Of a stretch of DNA of 64,000 nt, positions 45,201 through 54,219 are shown in pieces. The stretch's first letter is position 1; every line of letters begins with the position of its first letter. The position numbers were made by a program, and so were the translations under genes. Source of the stretch: Natronorubrum daqingense (GTDB lineage: Archaea > Halobacteriota > Halobacteria > Halobacteriales > Natrialbaceae); NCBI RefSeq assembly GCF_001971705.1, contig NZ_CP019327.1, positions 1-64,000 on the forward strand. Direction: 5' to 3'. The notes below the pieces were generated by a model that saw only the letters and a list, made by a program, of their open reading frames with translations, did not search any database and was not told where the DNA came from.

Positions 45201-45492
45201 CGACCCCGAGACCGACGCCGGCGAGGCGATCGTCGATGGCTACACCGACCACTTCGACCTCTGTGAGGCCGTCGACCTCGTGGACGCCGTCAAGAAGGGT
45301 GAGGTCGATCTGATCGTCTCGCGGGATCGCGACTTACTCGAGGTCGCCGTCGAGGAGGAGATCACCTACTTCTCGACGCCCGCCAGCGCACAGGCCGCAC
45401 TCGAGGCACTCGAGTCCACGGACGAACCGATCGACGTCCAGCCGATCACCGACCGTCCGAAGCGCTCGAGCGAGTGGGGCCGCTCTGACTGA
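42262..45492 (+). CDS. carB: Carbamoyl-phosphate synthase large subunit
   Basis: Synthetase subunit of 1076 residues making carbamoyl phosphate for pyrimidine and arginine synthesis. The first half opens [28 protein letters not shown] and the second half repeats the pattern at [28 protein letters not shown] near residue 580. Each half has an ATP-grasp domain ([15 protein letters not shown] and [23 protein letters not shown]). The last 130 residues form the allosteric domain. The glutaminase subunit CarA is not in this window. Acidic bias is clear and the length is normal. Confidence 0.97.
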   Translation: [1076 protein letters not shown]

Positions 45493-45643
45493 TCGGTCCG
45501 CACTCTTTCCGTTCGACATCTTCTACTCGGTCGCCGAATGTGGGTGCTCGAGTCCAGTTGAACGTTTTTGCACCTGTACGGGATGCTTCGCGTCCCTCGA
45601 GCCGTGTGAATAAGAGCGCAGCTCCCGTGAGCAGAGCGGGGTA

Positions 45644-45661
45644 AGTGAGCGAAGTGAGCGA
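45644..45661 (+). repeat. Two direct 9-bp repeats after carB
   Basis: AGTGAGCGA occurs twice head to tail in the 195-base gap between convergent carB and the ABC permease gene. Motifs of this look are common between haloarchaeal genes. No function is evident. Confidence 0.3.
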
Positions 45662-45687
45662 ATCCGAGAGGGAACCAAGTTGGTCCG

Positions 45688-47355
45688 TTACTCGAGCGTG
45701 TACCAGTCGAACTGCTCTCTCGCGAACAGCGCGGAGACGATCGGTGCGATCAGTCCGAGCACGAGAACAGTCCACGCGGCGATTTCGATTCCTCGAGCGG
45801 AGACCGCTAGCTCGGGGCCGGGTGCCCACACAGTGACCACGAGGAGCAACTCTGCGATGAGTTCGGGTGCGTCGACGTAGAGGACGAGCGCGGCGACCGC
45901 CGGGAGGATGATCGCGATCGAGTAGACGATGAACGCCAGCTTGCTCGGCATCACAGCTTCGCGGCTGTTCGTCACCTTCACACTTCCAAATCGTGGGAAG
46001 CCCGTGCCGATCCCCGTCGCGAGGGCGGGCGTGACGACGGCACCGAGTGTCGTCGCCGCGACCAGCGCGGCCGTCTGCTCGAGCGAGAGCGGACTGATCA
46101 GGCCCAGAGAAAGCGAGACGAGGAGGGCGAGCGGGGCGGCGACGAGGGAACCGGCGACGACGAGTCCCGTAATCGCCTGTCTTCCGGTGAGCGGCGAGGC
46201 GACGACGGCTGGGAGCCCTCGACCGAGATCGCCCAGCGGGTTCAGCGTGAACAGCGCACCCGCGGCCCAGACGACGTACAGCGAGAGGAAGACGGCGACG
46301 TGAGCGGGGACGGTTCCGGTCTGGAAAATCTCCTGGGCGAAGACGAGCGCGCCGAACAGTGGATAGCCGACGTACGCCAGTCGGATCGGTGCCCGTTTCG
46401 TCCGACGAATTGCGGTCACGGTGACCGTTCGAGTCGGCCGAGAGAGGACGCGACCGAGGATCGTATCGAGTCGACTCGAGGACTGACTCTCCTTCCGTGT
46501 CGGCTCCGACGTGTCCTCGAATCGGGCCGGATCCGCGAACCAGTGGCGGCGCGCGGAGGCGACGCCGACGGCGAGCGCAGCGCCGCTGAGGGCCACCGCG
46601 CCGACGACTGCGGCGAGGGCGCTGGTGCTCGAGGCGTCGACGTTTGGCACGGCGAGCAAGAGCAGGTGGCCGGCCCAGCCGAGTGGACTGTCCTGAAGGG
46701 CGACGAAGAGCTGATCGAGGACGAGGTTGAATCGACCCGTCGCGATCGCTCCGAAGTAGAGCACCCAGAATCCGACGAACACCAGCAGTCGATACTGTGC
46801 GATGGGTTCGTAGACGGTGACTAGGTGGCGAACCCAGATGCCGAGGACGAATCCGACGGGGATGGCCGTGAACAGCGCCAACAGTACAACGATGACAGCG
46901 AGCGCAACGGGCAGGATCGTCCCGGCCCCGAACGCGAACGCGGCCGAGAGAACGAGCGCCGGCGGGAGCACCCAGACGGCGAAGAGCAGGATTTCGGACC
47001 CAACGACGCCGACGACGACGGTTCGGAGCGACGTCGACGTCAACAAGAAGGCGGGTTCGTCGACCGAACCGGCGGCCGTAAACGCACGAATCGCGGCCAT
47101 GAACGTCAGAAAGAGCCAGGCGACGGCGGTGCCTCCAGTCGCGAGTTCGATCGCCATCGCAGCCTCGCTCGAGGTGACGCCGTCTGCGACCTGTTCACCG
47201 AGCATCGGGAGCAAGTAGCCGCCGGCGACGACGATCGAGCCGAACATGAAGACGGCGAGTAGCGCCAGCATGAGCAGTTTCGATCGTTCGGACGAGACGG
47301 CCCGTATCGTGCGGCGAAACTCCGTTTTGGCGACGACGAGGGAGGTTCGAATCAC
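45688..47355 (-). CDS. Membrane subunit of an ABC-type exporter (putative)
   Basis: Membrane protein of 555 residues with about 12 to 14 helices. It opens MIRTSLVVAKTEFRRTIRAVS, a charged amphipathic start like that of ABC-2 permeases, and contains a soluble middle (ARFEDTSEPTRKESQSSSRLD) between two sets of helices. It lies divergently next to an ABC ATPase gene (start 47558, roughly 200 bases away), its likely partner. The pair resembles the haloarchaeal exporters with a double-length permease. The substrate is unknown. The assignment is from context and topology. Confidence 0.78.
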   Translation of the reverse strand: MIRTSLVVAKTEFRRTIRAVSSERSKLLMLALLAVFMFGSIVVAGGYLLPMLGEQVADGVTSSEAAMAIELATGGTAVAWLFLTFMAAIRAFTAAGSVDEPAFLLTSTSLRTVVVGVVGSEILLFAVWVLPPALVLSAAFAFGAGTILPVALAVIVVLLALFTAIPVGFVLGIWVRHLVTVYEPIAQYRLLVFVGFWVLYFGAIATGRFNLVLDQLFVALQDSPLGWAGHLLLLAVPNVDASSTSALAAVVGAVALSGAALAVGVASARRHWFADPARFEDTSEPTRKESQSSSRLDTILGRVLSRPTRTVTVTAIRRTKRAPIRLAYVGYPLFGALVFAQEIFQTGTVPAHVAVFLSLYVVWAAGALFTLNPLGDLGRGLPAVVASPLTGRQAITGLVVAGSLVAAPLALLVSLSLGLISPLSLEQTAALVAATTLGAVVTPALATGIGTGFPRFGSVKVTNSREAVMPSKLAFIVYSIAIILPAVAALVLYVDAPELIAELLLVVTVWAPGPELAVSARGIEIAAWTVLVLGLIAPIVSALFAREQFDWYTLE

Positions 47356-47557
47356 GAGTGATCACCGCGACTCACTCGAGGGGCGAGAATCGCTGTTACT
47401 CGGCGCGTAGCGACGGGAACCATACACAATTCGGCGTCGTGCAACCAGTAAATCGTTTGGATTTTGTCATGCATCGGGTTCGATTGTGTGGCTGTTCTCT
47501 CCAGCGGGCCGGACGAACATGTCATACATTTACGTCGACTGGCGCGAAAGAGCCACT

Positions 47558-48340
47558 ATGACCCCCGCCGACGCCCCCGCCATCGAAACCGACGGGCTCA
47601 CGAAACGGTACGGCGACACGACTGCCGTTTCCGAGTTGACGATGTCCGTCGAGCAGGGAACGGTGTACGGCTTTCTCGGACCCAACGGCGCGGGGAAGAC
47701 GACGACAATGCGGATGTTGACGACGCTCACGAAACCCACGTCGGGAACGGCCCGCGTCGCCGGCCACCCGATCACGGACCGCGAGTCGGTCACCCCGCAT
47801 ATCGGCTATCTTCCCGAAGAGCCGCCGATCTACGACGAACTCACCGGTCGCGAACAACTCGAGTACGCTGCCGGGTTGCGAGACCTGCCCGCAGACGTCG
47901 CCTCCGAGCGCATCGGCGCACACCTCGAGCGATTCGACCTCCTCGAGGACGCCGATAGGCGCATCGAGGGCTACTCGAAGGGGATGCGTCAGAAAGTCGG
48001 CGTCATCCAAGCCGTGCTTCACGAACCGGCCGTCGCCTTCCTCGACGAGCCGACGAGCGGACTCGACCCCCGCGCCGCCCGAACGATGCGCGAGACGATC
48101 GCCGACCTCGCGGATCAGAAGATGACCATCTTCCTCTCGACGCACATCCTCCCCGTCGTCGACGCGCTGGCCGACGAAATCGGCGTCCTCCACGGCGGCG
48201 AACTCGTCGCACAGGGCGACCCCGAGACGCTGAAATCTCGCGCCGAAACCGGCGAAGTCCGCAGTCTCGAGGAAGCATTTCTCGAGGTCACGCAGGACCA
48301 CGGCGAGCAGGCACCCGAAACGGAACCTTCTGCAAAGTAG
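47558..48340 (+). CDS. ABC transporter ATP-binding protein
   Basis: ATPase of 260 residues, complete for this type. Walker A is GPNGAGKTTTMRMLTTL, the signature is YSKGMRQKVGVIQAV, Walker B is VAFLDEPTSGLDPRA, and the switch His is in FLSTHILPVVDALADE. It resembles the CcmA-like and drug-export ATPases. ATG 47558 gives MTPADAPAIETDGLTKRYGD, the usual start; the longer frame to 47486 is not convincing. It is divergent from the 555-residue membrane protein and probably energises it. Confidence 0.92.
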   Translation: MTPADAPAIETDGLTKRYGDTTAVSELTMSVEQGTVYGFLGPNGAGKTTTMRMLTTLTKPTSGTARVAGHPITDRESVTPHIGYLPEEPPIYDELTGREQLEYAAGLRDLPADVASERIGAHLERFDLLEDADRRIEGYSKGMRQKVGVIQAVLHEPAVAFLDEPTSGLDPRAARTMRETIADLADQKMTIFLSTHILPVVDALADEIGVLHGGELVAQGDPETLKSRAETGEVRSLEEAFLEVTQDHGEQAPETEPSAK

Positions 48341-48428
48341 TCGAGTGGGAGAGTTCCGCCGGTGTGTAGGGCTTCGACGCTCGGGGGACCGGTTTCGTTT
48401 CGTTCGTCTGTCACTCGTTCTACAGTCA

Positions 48429-48494
48429 CTGATCAGTCGTCCTGCGGACGCCGATCAGCCGTTCTTCGATCGCTGATCAGTCGTTCGATCGACC
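48429..48494. repeat. Three tandem 22-bp units with TGATCA-type cores
   Basis: YYGATCAG occurs at 48429, 48451 and 48473, exactly 22 bases apart, followed each time by a related YCGT stretch. The third unit contains the GNAT stop codon. The array lies between two convergent genes. It may be an operator, a termination signal or a small satellite. Confidence 0.6.
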
Positions 48495-49139
48495 TGTGGC
48501 TTGCTCGTAAGAGAGCGTCTCCGCCGTTTCGTCTCGATCGCCACCGTCCGACTGCCGATACTGCTCTCGCGTGATCGTGTAGCGGTGGTGGTCGATGATT
48601 TCACCGTCCGGCCTGACGTCCGAGTTGCGGATGATGCCGTCGTACTGGCCGTCGTAGCTGTCGACGTAGGACTCGGCAGCGTTTCGCGAGCGTTCGTTTC
48701 CGTCCTGGATAGTGACGGCGACGAGTTCGAGATCCAGTTGGTCGAACGCCAGTTCGATGACGGCGGCGGCGCGCTCGCCCGAGTACCCTCGTCCCCAAAA
48801 CGGTTTGCGCAACCAGATGCAGGGCTTTGCGGTCTGCGTCTCCCAGTCCAGTCGAAGTCCACCTGCACCCGCGATCGTTCCGGCACCGTCCTCCCCGGTT
48901 TTGGGTCGAATTACGTACTGCGCTCGATTTCCCTGCTCCCACTGGCGCTCGAGTTCGTCGATGTGTGCCTTCGATTCCGCGACCGTTTCGTGTGGATTCC
49001 ACGGCAAGTACCGCGTCACCTCGTCGATCCCCTGCTCGTGCGTCGAACAACACTGATAGAAGTCGAAGACGTCGACGGTCTCGTGACAGAGGGGCTCGAG
49101 CGTCAGTCGCTCGGTCTCGATCGTCTCGGGGAACAACAT
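48477..49139 (-). CDS. GNAT family N-acetyltransferase
   Basis: Acetyl-CoA-dependent acyltransferase of 220 residues, of the RimJ/RimL-like group. It starts MLFPETIETERLTLEPL and has the acetyl-CoA loop WLRKPFWGRGYSGERAAAVIELAF and the following LELVAVTIQDGNERSRNAAE. The usual N-terminal strand before a substrate loop (YQCCSTHEQGIDEVTRYLPW) is typical of amino-terminal or antibiotic-type acetyltransferases; the substrate is unknown. ATG 49139 is preferred to the 11-codon longer frame. Its stop lies in the 22-bp repeat array. Confidence 0.9.
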   Translation of the reverse strand: MLFPETIETERLTLEPLCHETVDVFDFYQCCSTHEQGIDEVTRYLPWNPHETVAESKAHIDELERQWEQGNRAQYVIRPKTGEDGAGTIAGAGGLRLDWETQTAKPCIWLRKPFWGRGYSGERAAAVIELAFDQLDLELVAVTIQDGNERSRNAAESYVDSYDGQYDGIIRNSDVRPDGEIIDHHRYTITREQYRQSDGGDRDETAETLSYEQATGRSND

Positions 49140-49289
49140 ACCCCGCCGTATTCCAACGGGCAAAAAGAACATTCTGGTATCTCATTAGACACGTTAAGAG
49201 AGTATCACAGCGACTGACAGACACCTCTCACTCGAGCGTCACGAACGCGACTCCGACACCCTAAAGCGCGCGGACTCTGTGATTTGGGT

Positions 49290-51827
49290 ATGGAGTATTA
49301 CGAGGCAGCGGACTTTCTTTTCGATCTGCGGCGGTTCCGCCCGAAGCCGGGGACGGAATCCACGGCGGGGCTCCTCGAGTACCTCGAGTCGCCCCACGAG
49401 GGGGTGAAGTTCGTACAGATTGCCGGCTCCAACGGGAAGGGGAGCACGGCACGAATGGTCGAACAGAGCCTTCGAGCGGCCGGGTACTCCGTGGGACTGT
49501 ACACCTCGCCACACCTCGAGGACCTTCGCGAGCGAATCCGCGTCGACGGGCGGAAGATTCCTCGCGGGGCCGTTCGTGACTACGTCGAGGCGACTCGCGA
49601 GTACCTCACCGAACGTGGTGCCGACGGCAACTCGCCGACGTTCTTCGAGACGATGACGGCGATGGCCATCTGGCACTTCGGGCGCGAGGACGTCGACGTC
49701 GCCGTCCTCGAGGTCGGTATCGGCGGGAAGTACGACGCGACGAGCGTCGTCGACCCCATCGCGAGCGCCGTGACGAGCGTGACGCTCGAGCACACGGGTA
49801 TTCTCGGCGAGACCGAAGCCGAAATCGCTCGAGACAAGGCCCATGTCGCCCCTACCGACAAGCCGCTGGTGACGGGTGTCTCGGGTGACGCACTCGCGGG
49901 TGTCCGGGACGTTGCCGACGAGGTGGTGACGGTTCGCTCGAGGCCGAAAGACGGCGGAGAGACTGTGGACGAAGAAACCGCGGACGAACTCGCAGACGAT
50001 CCGAGTGACGACGAACCCGCCGACGTGCTCGTCGAGTACGAGGGTCGAGTGAACCACACCGAAAGCGCCGTCACCATTAGACGAGACGACTGGCGATTCG
50101 AGACGCGACTTCCCATGCCGGGCGCTCATCAGGCGGAAAACGCCGGTATCGCGGCCGTCCTCGCGAAACAGGTCGCGGATATCGCAGACGACGACCTCGC
50201 TCGAGGGCTGCGAAACGCACACTGGCCGGGTCGATTCGAGGTCCTCGATACGGAGCCATTGGTGATCCTCGACGGCGCGCACAACCCCGGTGCCTGCGAG
50301 CAACTCGCGGCAACGCTCTCGACGTACGCCTACGACGACCTCCGGGTCGTCTTCGGCTCGATGCACGACAAGGACCACCGCGAGATGGTCGCCGCGTTAC
50401 CGACGCCCGACTCGGCGGTGACGACGGAACCCTCACTCGCACGCGCCGAGGACCGAGACGTGCTCGCGACGGTGTTCGACGACGCCGGCGTCGCGGACGT
50501 TCGGACGAACGAGACGGTTCGCGACGCCCTCGAGAGCACACTCACCGACGCGAGTCCCGACGACTGCGTACTCGTCACCGGCTCGTTATTCGCCGTCGCC
50601 GAAGCGCGTTCTCGCTGGACGGCGACCGGCGTCCCGAAACGCGTTCGAACCCTCGCGGACGCCAGCACCGCGCTCTCGAGTGCGAACGTTCCCGGCTTCG
50701 CCAGCCACAGCTCTCGAGGCAAGGCCGTCCACCGAGTGCTCACGCTCACGCTCGAGCGCCAGCACGCGACCACACTGCAATCCGCGCTGTTACGCCAGGG
50801 CGGCGAGTGCGCCCTCTCCGGTCTCCAGCGGGACGACGAAACCGTCGACGCGGTCTTGATGGGGACGCTGTCGCAGTTCGAGCGTCTCGTCGACACCCTC
50901 GAGTCCGAACGGGAACCCGCTCTGACCGACGTCGCCCGAGACGTTCGCGCGACGCTCGAGAACGCCGACGCGAGCGAGGCGACTGGATCGTCAGAGAGTC
51001 GAGCGAAGCCATCGTATCCGTGGCACGAACGCACCGCCGTGATGGGGATTTTGAACGTCACGCCGGACAGCTTCCACGACGGCGGCGAGTACGACGCACT
51101 CGAGGACGCCCTCGAGCAGGCCGAAGCGATGATCGACGCCGGTGTGGACGTGATCGACATCGGTGGCGAGTCGACTCGCCCCGGTGCCGACCCCGTCCCC
51201 GTCGAGGAGGAAATCGAGCGCGTCGTTCCCGTCGTCACCCAGCTCGCGGATCTCGACGTCCAGCTCTCGATCGACACGCGAAAGGCCGCCGTCGCGGACG
51301 CCGCACTCGAGGCCGGCGCGGACATCATCAACGACGTCTCGGGGCTTGAAGACCCGGAGATGCGCTTCGTCGTCGCCGAGCACGACGCCGCGCTCGTGGT
51401 GATGCACAGCATCGACGCGCCGGTCGTTCCGGACCGGGACGTCGAGTACGACGACGTCGTCGAGGACGTGATCGACCAGCTTTCGGAGCGAATTCTCCTC
51501 GCCGAGAAGGCTGGCGTCGACCGCGACAAGATCGTTGTCGACCCCGGCATCGGATTCGGCAAATCAGCCGCCGAGAGCTTCGAGATTCTCGACCGACTCG
51601 CGGAGTTCCACGCGTTAGGCTGTCCCGTGTTGTTCGGTCACTCCCACAAGTCGATGTTCGGCCACGTCGGTTGCGAGTCCGGCGAACGCGGGGCTGCGAC
51701 GGTCGCCGCGAGTGCGCTCGCCGCCGACCGAGGTGCTGACATCGTCCGCGTCCACGACGTGCCCGAAAACGTCGCCGCCGTTCGGACGGCACTCGCCGCT
51801 CGCGATCCGGAGCGCTTCGAGTGGTGA
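49290..51827 (+). CDS. Bifunctional folylpolyglutamate/dihydrofolate synthase - dihydropteroate synthase
   Basis: Fusion of 845 residues. The FolC part (about 1-440) has the P-loop AGSNGKGSTA (45-54), YTSPHLEDLRERI and ILDGAHNPGACEQL. A linker follows. The FolP part (about 580-845) begins MGILNVTPDSFHDGG and includes VDVIDIGGESTRPGA, LSIDTRKAAVADAALEAGADIINDVSGL, VDPGIGFGK and VLFGHSHKS. It joins two steps of folate synthesis: pterin plus p-aminobenzoate condensation and glutamylation. This fusion is known from haloarchaea. ATG 49290 is preferred to a TTG two codons earlier. Confidence 0.95.
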   Translation: MEYYEAADFLFDLRRFRPKPGTESTAGLLEYLESPHEGVKFVQIAGSNGKGSTARMVEQSLRAAGYSVGLYTSPHLEDLRERIRVDGRKIPRGAVRDYVEATREYLTERGADGNSPTFFETMTAMAIWHFGREDVDVAVLEVGIGGKYDATSVVDPIASAVTSVTLEHTGILGETEAEIARDKAHVAPTDKPLVTGVSGDALAGVRDVADEVVTVRSRPKDGGETVDEETADELADDPSDDEPADVLVEYEGRVNHTESAVTIRRDDWRFETRLPMPGAHQAENAGIAAVLAKQVADIADDDLARGLRNAHWPGRFEVLDTEPLVILDGAHNPGACEQLAATLSTYAYDDLRVVFGSMHDKDHREMVAALPTPDSAVTTEPSLARAEDRDVLATVFDDAGVADVRTNETVRDALESTLTDASPDDCVLVTGSLFAVAEARSRWTATGVPKRVRTLADASTALSSANVPGFASHSSRGKAVHRVLTLTLERQHATTLQSALLRQGGECALSGLQRDDETVDAVLMGTLSQFERLVDTLESEREPALTDVARDVRATLENADASEATGSSESRAKPSYPWHERTAVMGILNVTPDSFHDGGEYDALEDALEQAEAMIDAGVDVIDIGGESTRPGADPVPVEEEIERVVPVVTQLADLDVQLSIDTRKAAVADAALEAGADIINDVSGLEDPEMRFVVAEHDAALVVMHSIDAPVVPDRDVEYDDVVEDVIDQLSERILLAEKAGVDRDKIVVDPGIGFGKSAAESFEILDRLAEFHALGCPVLFGHSHKSMFGHVGCESGERGAATVAASALAADRGADIVRVHDVPENVAAVRTALAARDPERFEW

Positions 51828-51958
51828 GAGTGAGCGCCGGTCCGTCTTGTTCCTCGAGTGAACGGTCTCGATCTCGATAGTCTCAACTGCCGGTCAAACA
51901 TTCAACTGTCTGGCCCGGTAAGGTCGAGGCGAGCGCATCGTGCGCATCGGATCAACCT

Positions 51959-52717
51959 ATGTCTGAGGATCACGATTCAGCCCACGAGACGGAGTTGCCG
52001 ACGGATCGACTCGACGAGTACGACATCGACGACCAACTCGAGACGGCCACGTCGCTCGTCGTTCGCACGCCCAAACGCGCGCTGGTGGCGCTCCTCGCCG
52101 GGAGCGTGTTGCTCCTCTCGGCGCTGCGCTCGCTCAGCCGCGGACAGTTTCGCGCGGTGCCCAAAGGCGTACTCGGTGCCGGCTTGCTCGGTTACGGCGT
52201 TCAACAGGGTCGCGACCACTCGAGCGACGATATCGCGGAGACGTTCGAACCGTCGCTCGAGGAGGTAGACGGTGAGACCGACGGGAAAGAGACGTCCGAT
52301 CAGGCCCACGCCGCCGCCGAGCGTGACGACTCGGGTCGAGAATCCCAGATCAACGCTGAGGGCGAGATCGACGACTCGGCACAACTCGGTGACGAGCGAA
52401 ACGACGAGTCTGACGCCGAAATCGAGTTCACCGACGAGTCGGGTGACGAGCCTCGATCGAAACCCGAAAGCGAGGCCGACGCGGAGGATCCGCGACGAAA
52501 CACCGACGAAGAGACCGAGGTCGACGTCTCCGATACCGCGATGGCCGAAGAGGTCAGCGAAGCGACCGGTCCCGATCCAGAGCAGGCTCAGCCGACCCAG
52601 ACAGACGCCGACGAACCCGAGGAGACGCCCGAGGAAGACGCCTCGCATCTGAAAGTCGAACCCGACGAGGACGAGGACGAGGCGGAATCGACCGACTCGA
52701 GTGACGACGATTCGTAA
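51959..52717 (+). CDS. Membrane-anchored acidic protein of unknown function
   Basis: Protein of 252 residues. Two hydrophobic segments near the N-terminus (ALVALLAGSVLLLSALRSL and VPKGVLGAGLLGYGVQQG) anchor it; the rest, from about residue 85, is an Asp/Glu/Ser-rich tail with almost no hydrophobic residues, extending to the end (DEDEDEAESTDSSDDDS). The tail is probably disordered. It stands alone between the folate gene and a convergent small membrane protein. No family known. Confidence 0.75.
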   Translation: MSEDHDSAHETELPTDRLDEYDIDDQLETATSLVVRTPKRALVALLAGSVLLLSALRSLSRGQFRAVPKGVLGAGLLGYGVQQGRDHSSDDIAETFEPSLEEVDGETDGKETSDQAHAAAERDDSGRESQINAEGEIDDSAQLGDERNDESDAEIEFTDESGDEPRSKPESEADAEDPRRNTDEETEVDVSDTAMAEEVSEATGPDPEQAQPTQTDADEPEETPEEDASHLKVEPDEDEDEAESTDSSDDDS

Positions 52718-52743
52718 GCACCGAATTCGGACTCGGGTGACTC

Positions 52744-52989
52744 TTACTGTCGACGGCTCTGTGCGGTTGCGTGCTCTTCGCGTTCCCACTGGTAAAAGAG
52801 AATCGCGGGAACGACGACGGCGACGACGGCGAGAAGTGCGCCCGCGCCGATCGCCCAGCCGGTGAACGATCGCGGATCGAACTGCGAGACGGCGACGTAC
52901 TGGACGCCGACGGCGAGCACGAGCACGGCGACGACGATCACGAGTACGGGGAGGAATTGCTCGAGTCGTCCCGGACGCTCGGTGGCCAT
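52744..52989 (-). CDS. Small membrane protein of unknown function
   Basis: Membrane protein of 81 residues with two hydrophobic segments: FLPVLVIVVAVLVLAVGVQYVAV and GWAIGAGALLAVVAVVVPAILFY, and a basic C-terminus (QWEREEHATAQSRRQ). ATG 52989 gives MATERPGRLEQ. The frame continues upstream through the promoter of the aldo/keto reductase and that part looks like shadow sequence. It is convergent with the acidic anchored protein gene. Confidence 0.7.
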   Translation of the reverse strand: MATERPGRLEQFLPVLVIVVAVLVLAVGVQYVAVSQFDPRSFTGWAIGAGALLAVVAVVVPAILFYQWEREEHATAQSRRQ

Positions 52990-53163
52990 ATTCGACCCAC
53001 GAGGCCAGCGGTATTGAAGCGTTCGAACGACGCTGTAGTCGTGGCTCCGCTCCGGACGAATCGATCCTCGAGCGTGGCCTCGTCCGTCGCTTTCGCTTGT
53101 GGGTTTTCCCGTGGCGCGGGACGTTCCGGTCAGGATAAGTCCCCTCGATTCTAAGGCAATCGT

Positions 53164-54219
53164 ATGCACTCTCAGGAACTCGGCGACTCCGGCGTCGAGG
53201 TCAGCGAAGTCGGCTTTGGCGCGTGGGTCGTCGGCACCGACTGGTGGGGCGATCGCTCCGAAGAAGATGCACTCGAGATGGTCGAGTACGCCATCGATCA
53301 GGGCGTTACGTACCTCGACACCGGCGACGTCTACGGCCACGGCCGCAGCGAGGAACTGCTGGGCCGGCTTCTCCCCGACGTTCGCGAGGACGTGACGATC
53401 GCGACCAAAGTCGGCTACGACTTCTACAACAACCCCCAGGCCGGTCACGGCGAACTGCCGAAGGAGATGGACCCCGAGTACCTTCGAGACGCCGTCGAGC
53501 AGAGCCTCGAGCGCCTCGAGATCGACACGATCGACGTGCTTCAACTTCACAACGCCAACGTCGACGAGATTACGCCCGACGTGCTCGAACTCTTAGACGA
53601 ACTCGAGGAAGAAGGCAAGATCCGCGCTCGCGGCCTCGCACTCGGCCCGTCGATCGGCTGGCTCGCTGAGGGCGACCTCGCCATCGAGGAGGAATTCGAC
53701 TCCCTGCAACTCGTCTGGAACGTTCTCGAACAGGAAGTCGGGAATCACTTCCTCGAGACGATCGACCGAACGGGCTCCTCGACGAGCCTGATTCCCCGGG
53801 TTCCTCACTCCTCTGGCATCCTGAACGAGCAGGTTAGGCCAGACACGGAACTCGGCGAGGGCGACCACCGCGGCTTCCGCCCCGACGAGTGGTACGAAAC
53901 GGGCTGGGAGAAACTCGAGAACCTGCGCTTTTTGGAACGAGATGGCGAGCGAACGATGGGACAGGCCTCCATCGCGTGGCTCCTGAGCCACGACCCGGTC
54001 GCGAGCGTGACGCCGACGTTCCGCACGAAAGCAGATATCGACGAGTGGGCGGCCGCGAGCGAGGTGCCGAAACTCTCCGACGAGGAGATGGCCCGCGTCG
54101 AAGAACTGTACGCGAACGACTTCGACATCGACCGCGACGACGGAATGGACTCGCTTCGTTCCTCGGTCGACGGCGAAGACATCTCGTCGGCCGGCCTCGA
54201 CAAACTCGCTGCGGACTGA
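53164..54219 (+). CDS. Aldo/keto reductase family protein
   Basis: NAD(P)-dependent carbonyl reductase of 351 residues with an (alpha/beta)8 barrel. Family landmarks: LGDSGVEVSEVGFGAWVVG, the active-site region YLDTGDVYGHGRSEELLG (Asp and Tyr of the tetrad), ATKVGYDF with the catalytic Lys, and LERLEIDTIDVLQLHNAN. The C-terminal segment SIAWLLSHDPVASVTPTFRT binds the nucleotide. Substrate unknown. The start MHSQELGDSGV is canonical. A 20-bp repeat begins over its stop codon. Confidence 0.92.
   Translation: MHSQELGDSGVEVSEVGFGAWVVGTDWWGDRSEEDALEMVEYAIDQGVTYLDTGDVYGHGRSEELLGRLLPDVREDVTIATKVGYDFYNNPQAGHGELPKEMDPEYLRDAVEQSLERLEIDTIDVLQLHNANVDEITPDVLELLDELEEEGKIRARGLALGPSIGWLAEGDLAIEEEFDSLQLVWNVLEQEVGNHFLETIDRTGSSTSLIPRVPHSSGILNEQVRPDTELGEGDHRGFRPDEWYETGWEKLENLRFLERDGERTMGQASIAWLLSHDPVASVTPTFRTKADIDEWAAASEVPKLSDEEMARVEELYANDFDIDRDDGMDSLRSSVDGEDISSAGLDKLAAD

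Noticed and set aside
43246-45252. Long minus-strand open frame (668 codons) opposite carB
   Set aside because: Shadow of carB; the translated sequence has unnatural composition and no recognisable domain.
52990-53550. N-terminal extension of the small membrane protein gene at 52744-52989
   Set aside because: It overlaps the promoter and start of the aldo/keto reductase gene, and the short form alone is a complete two-helix protein.
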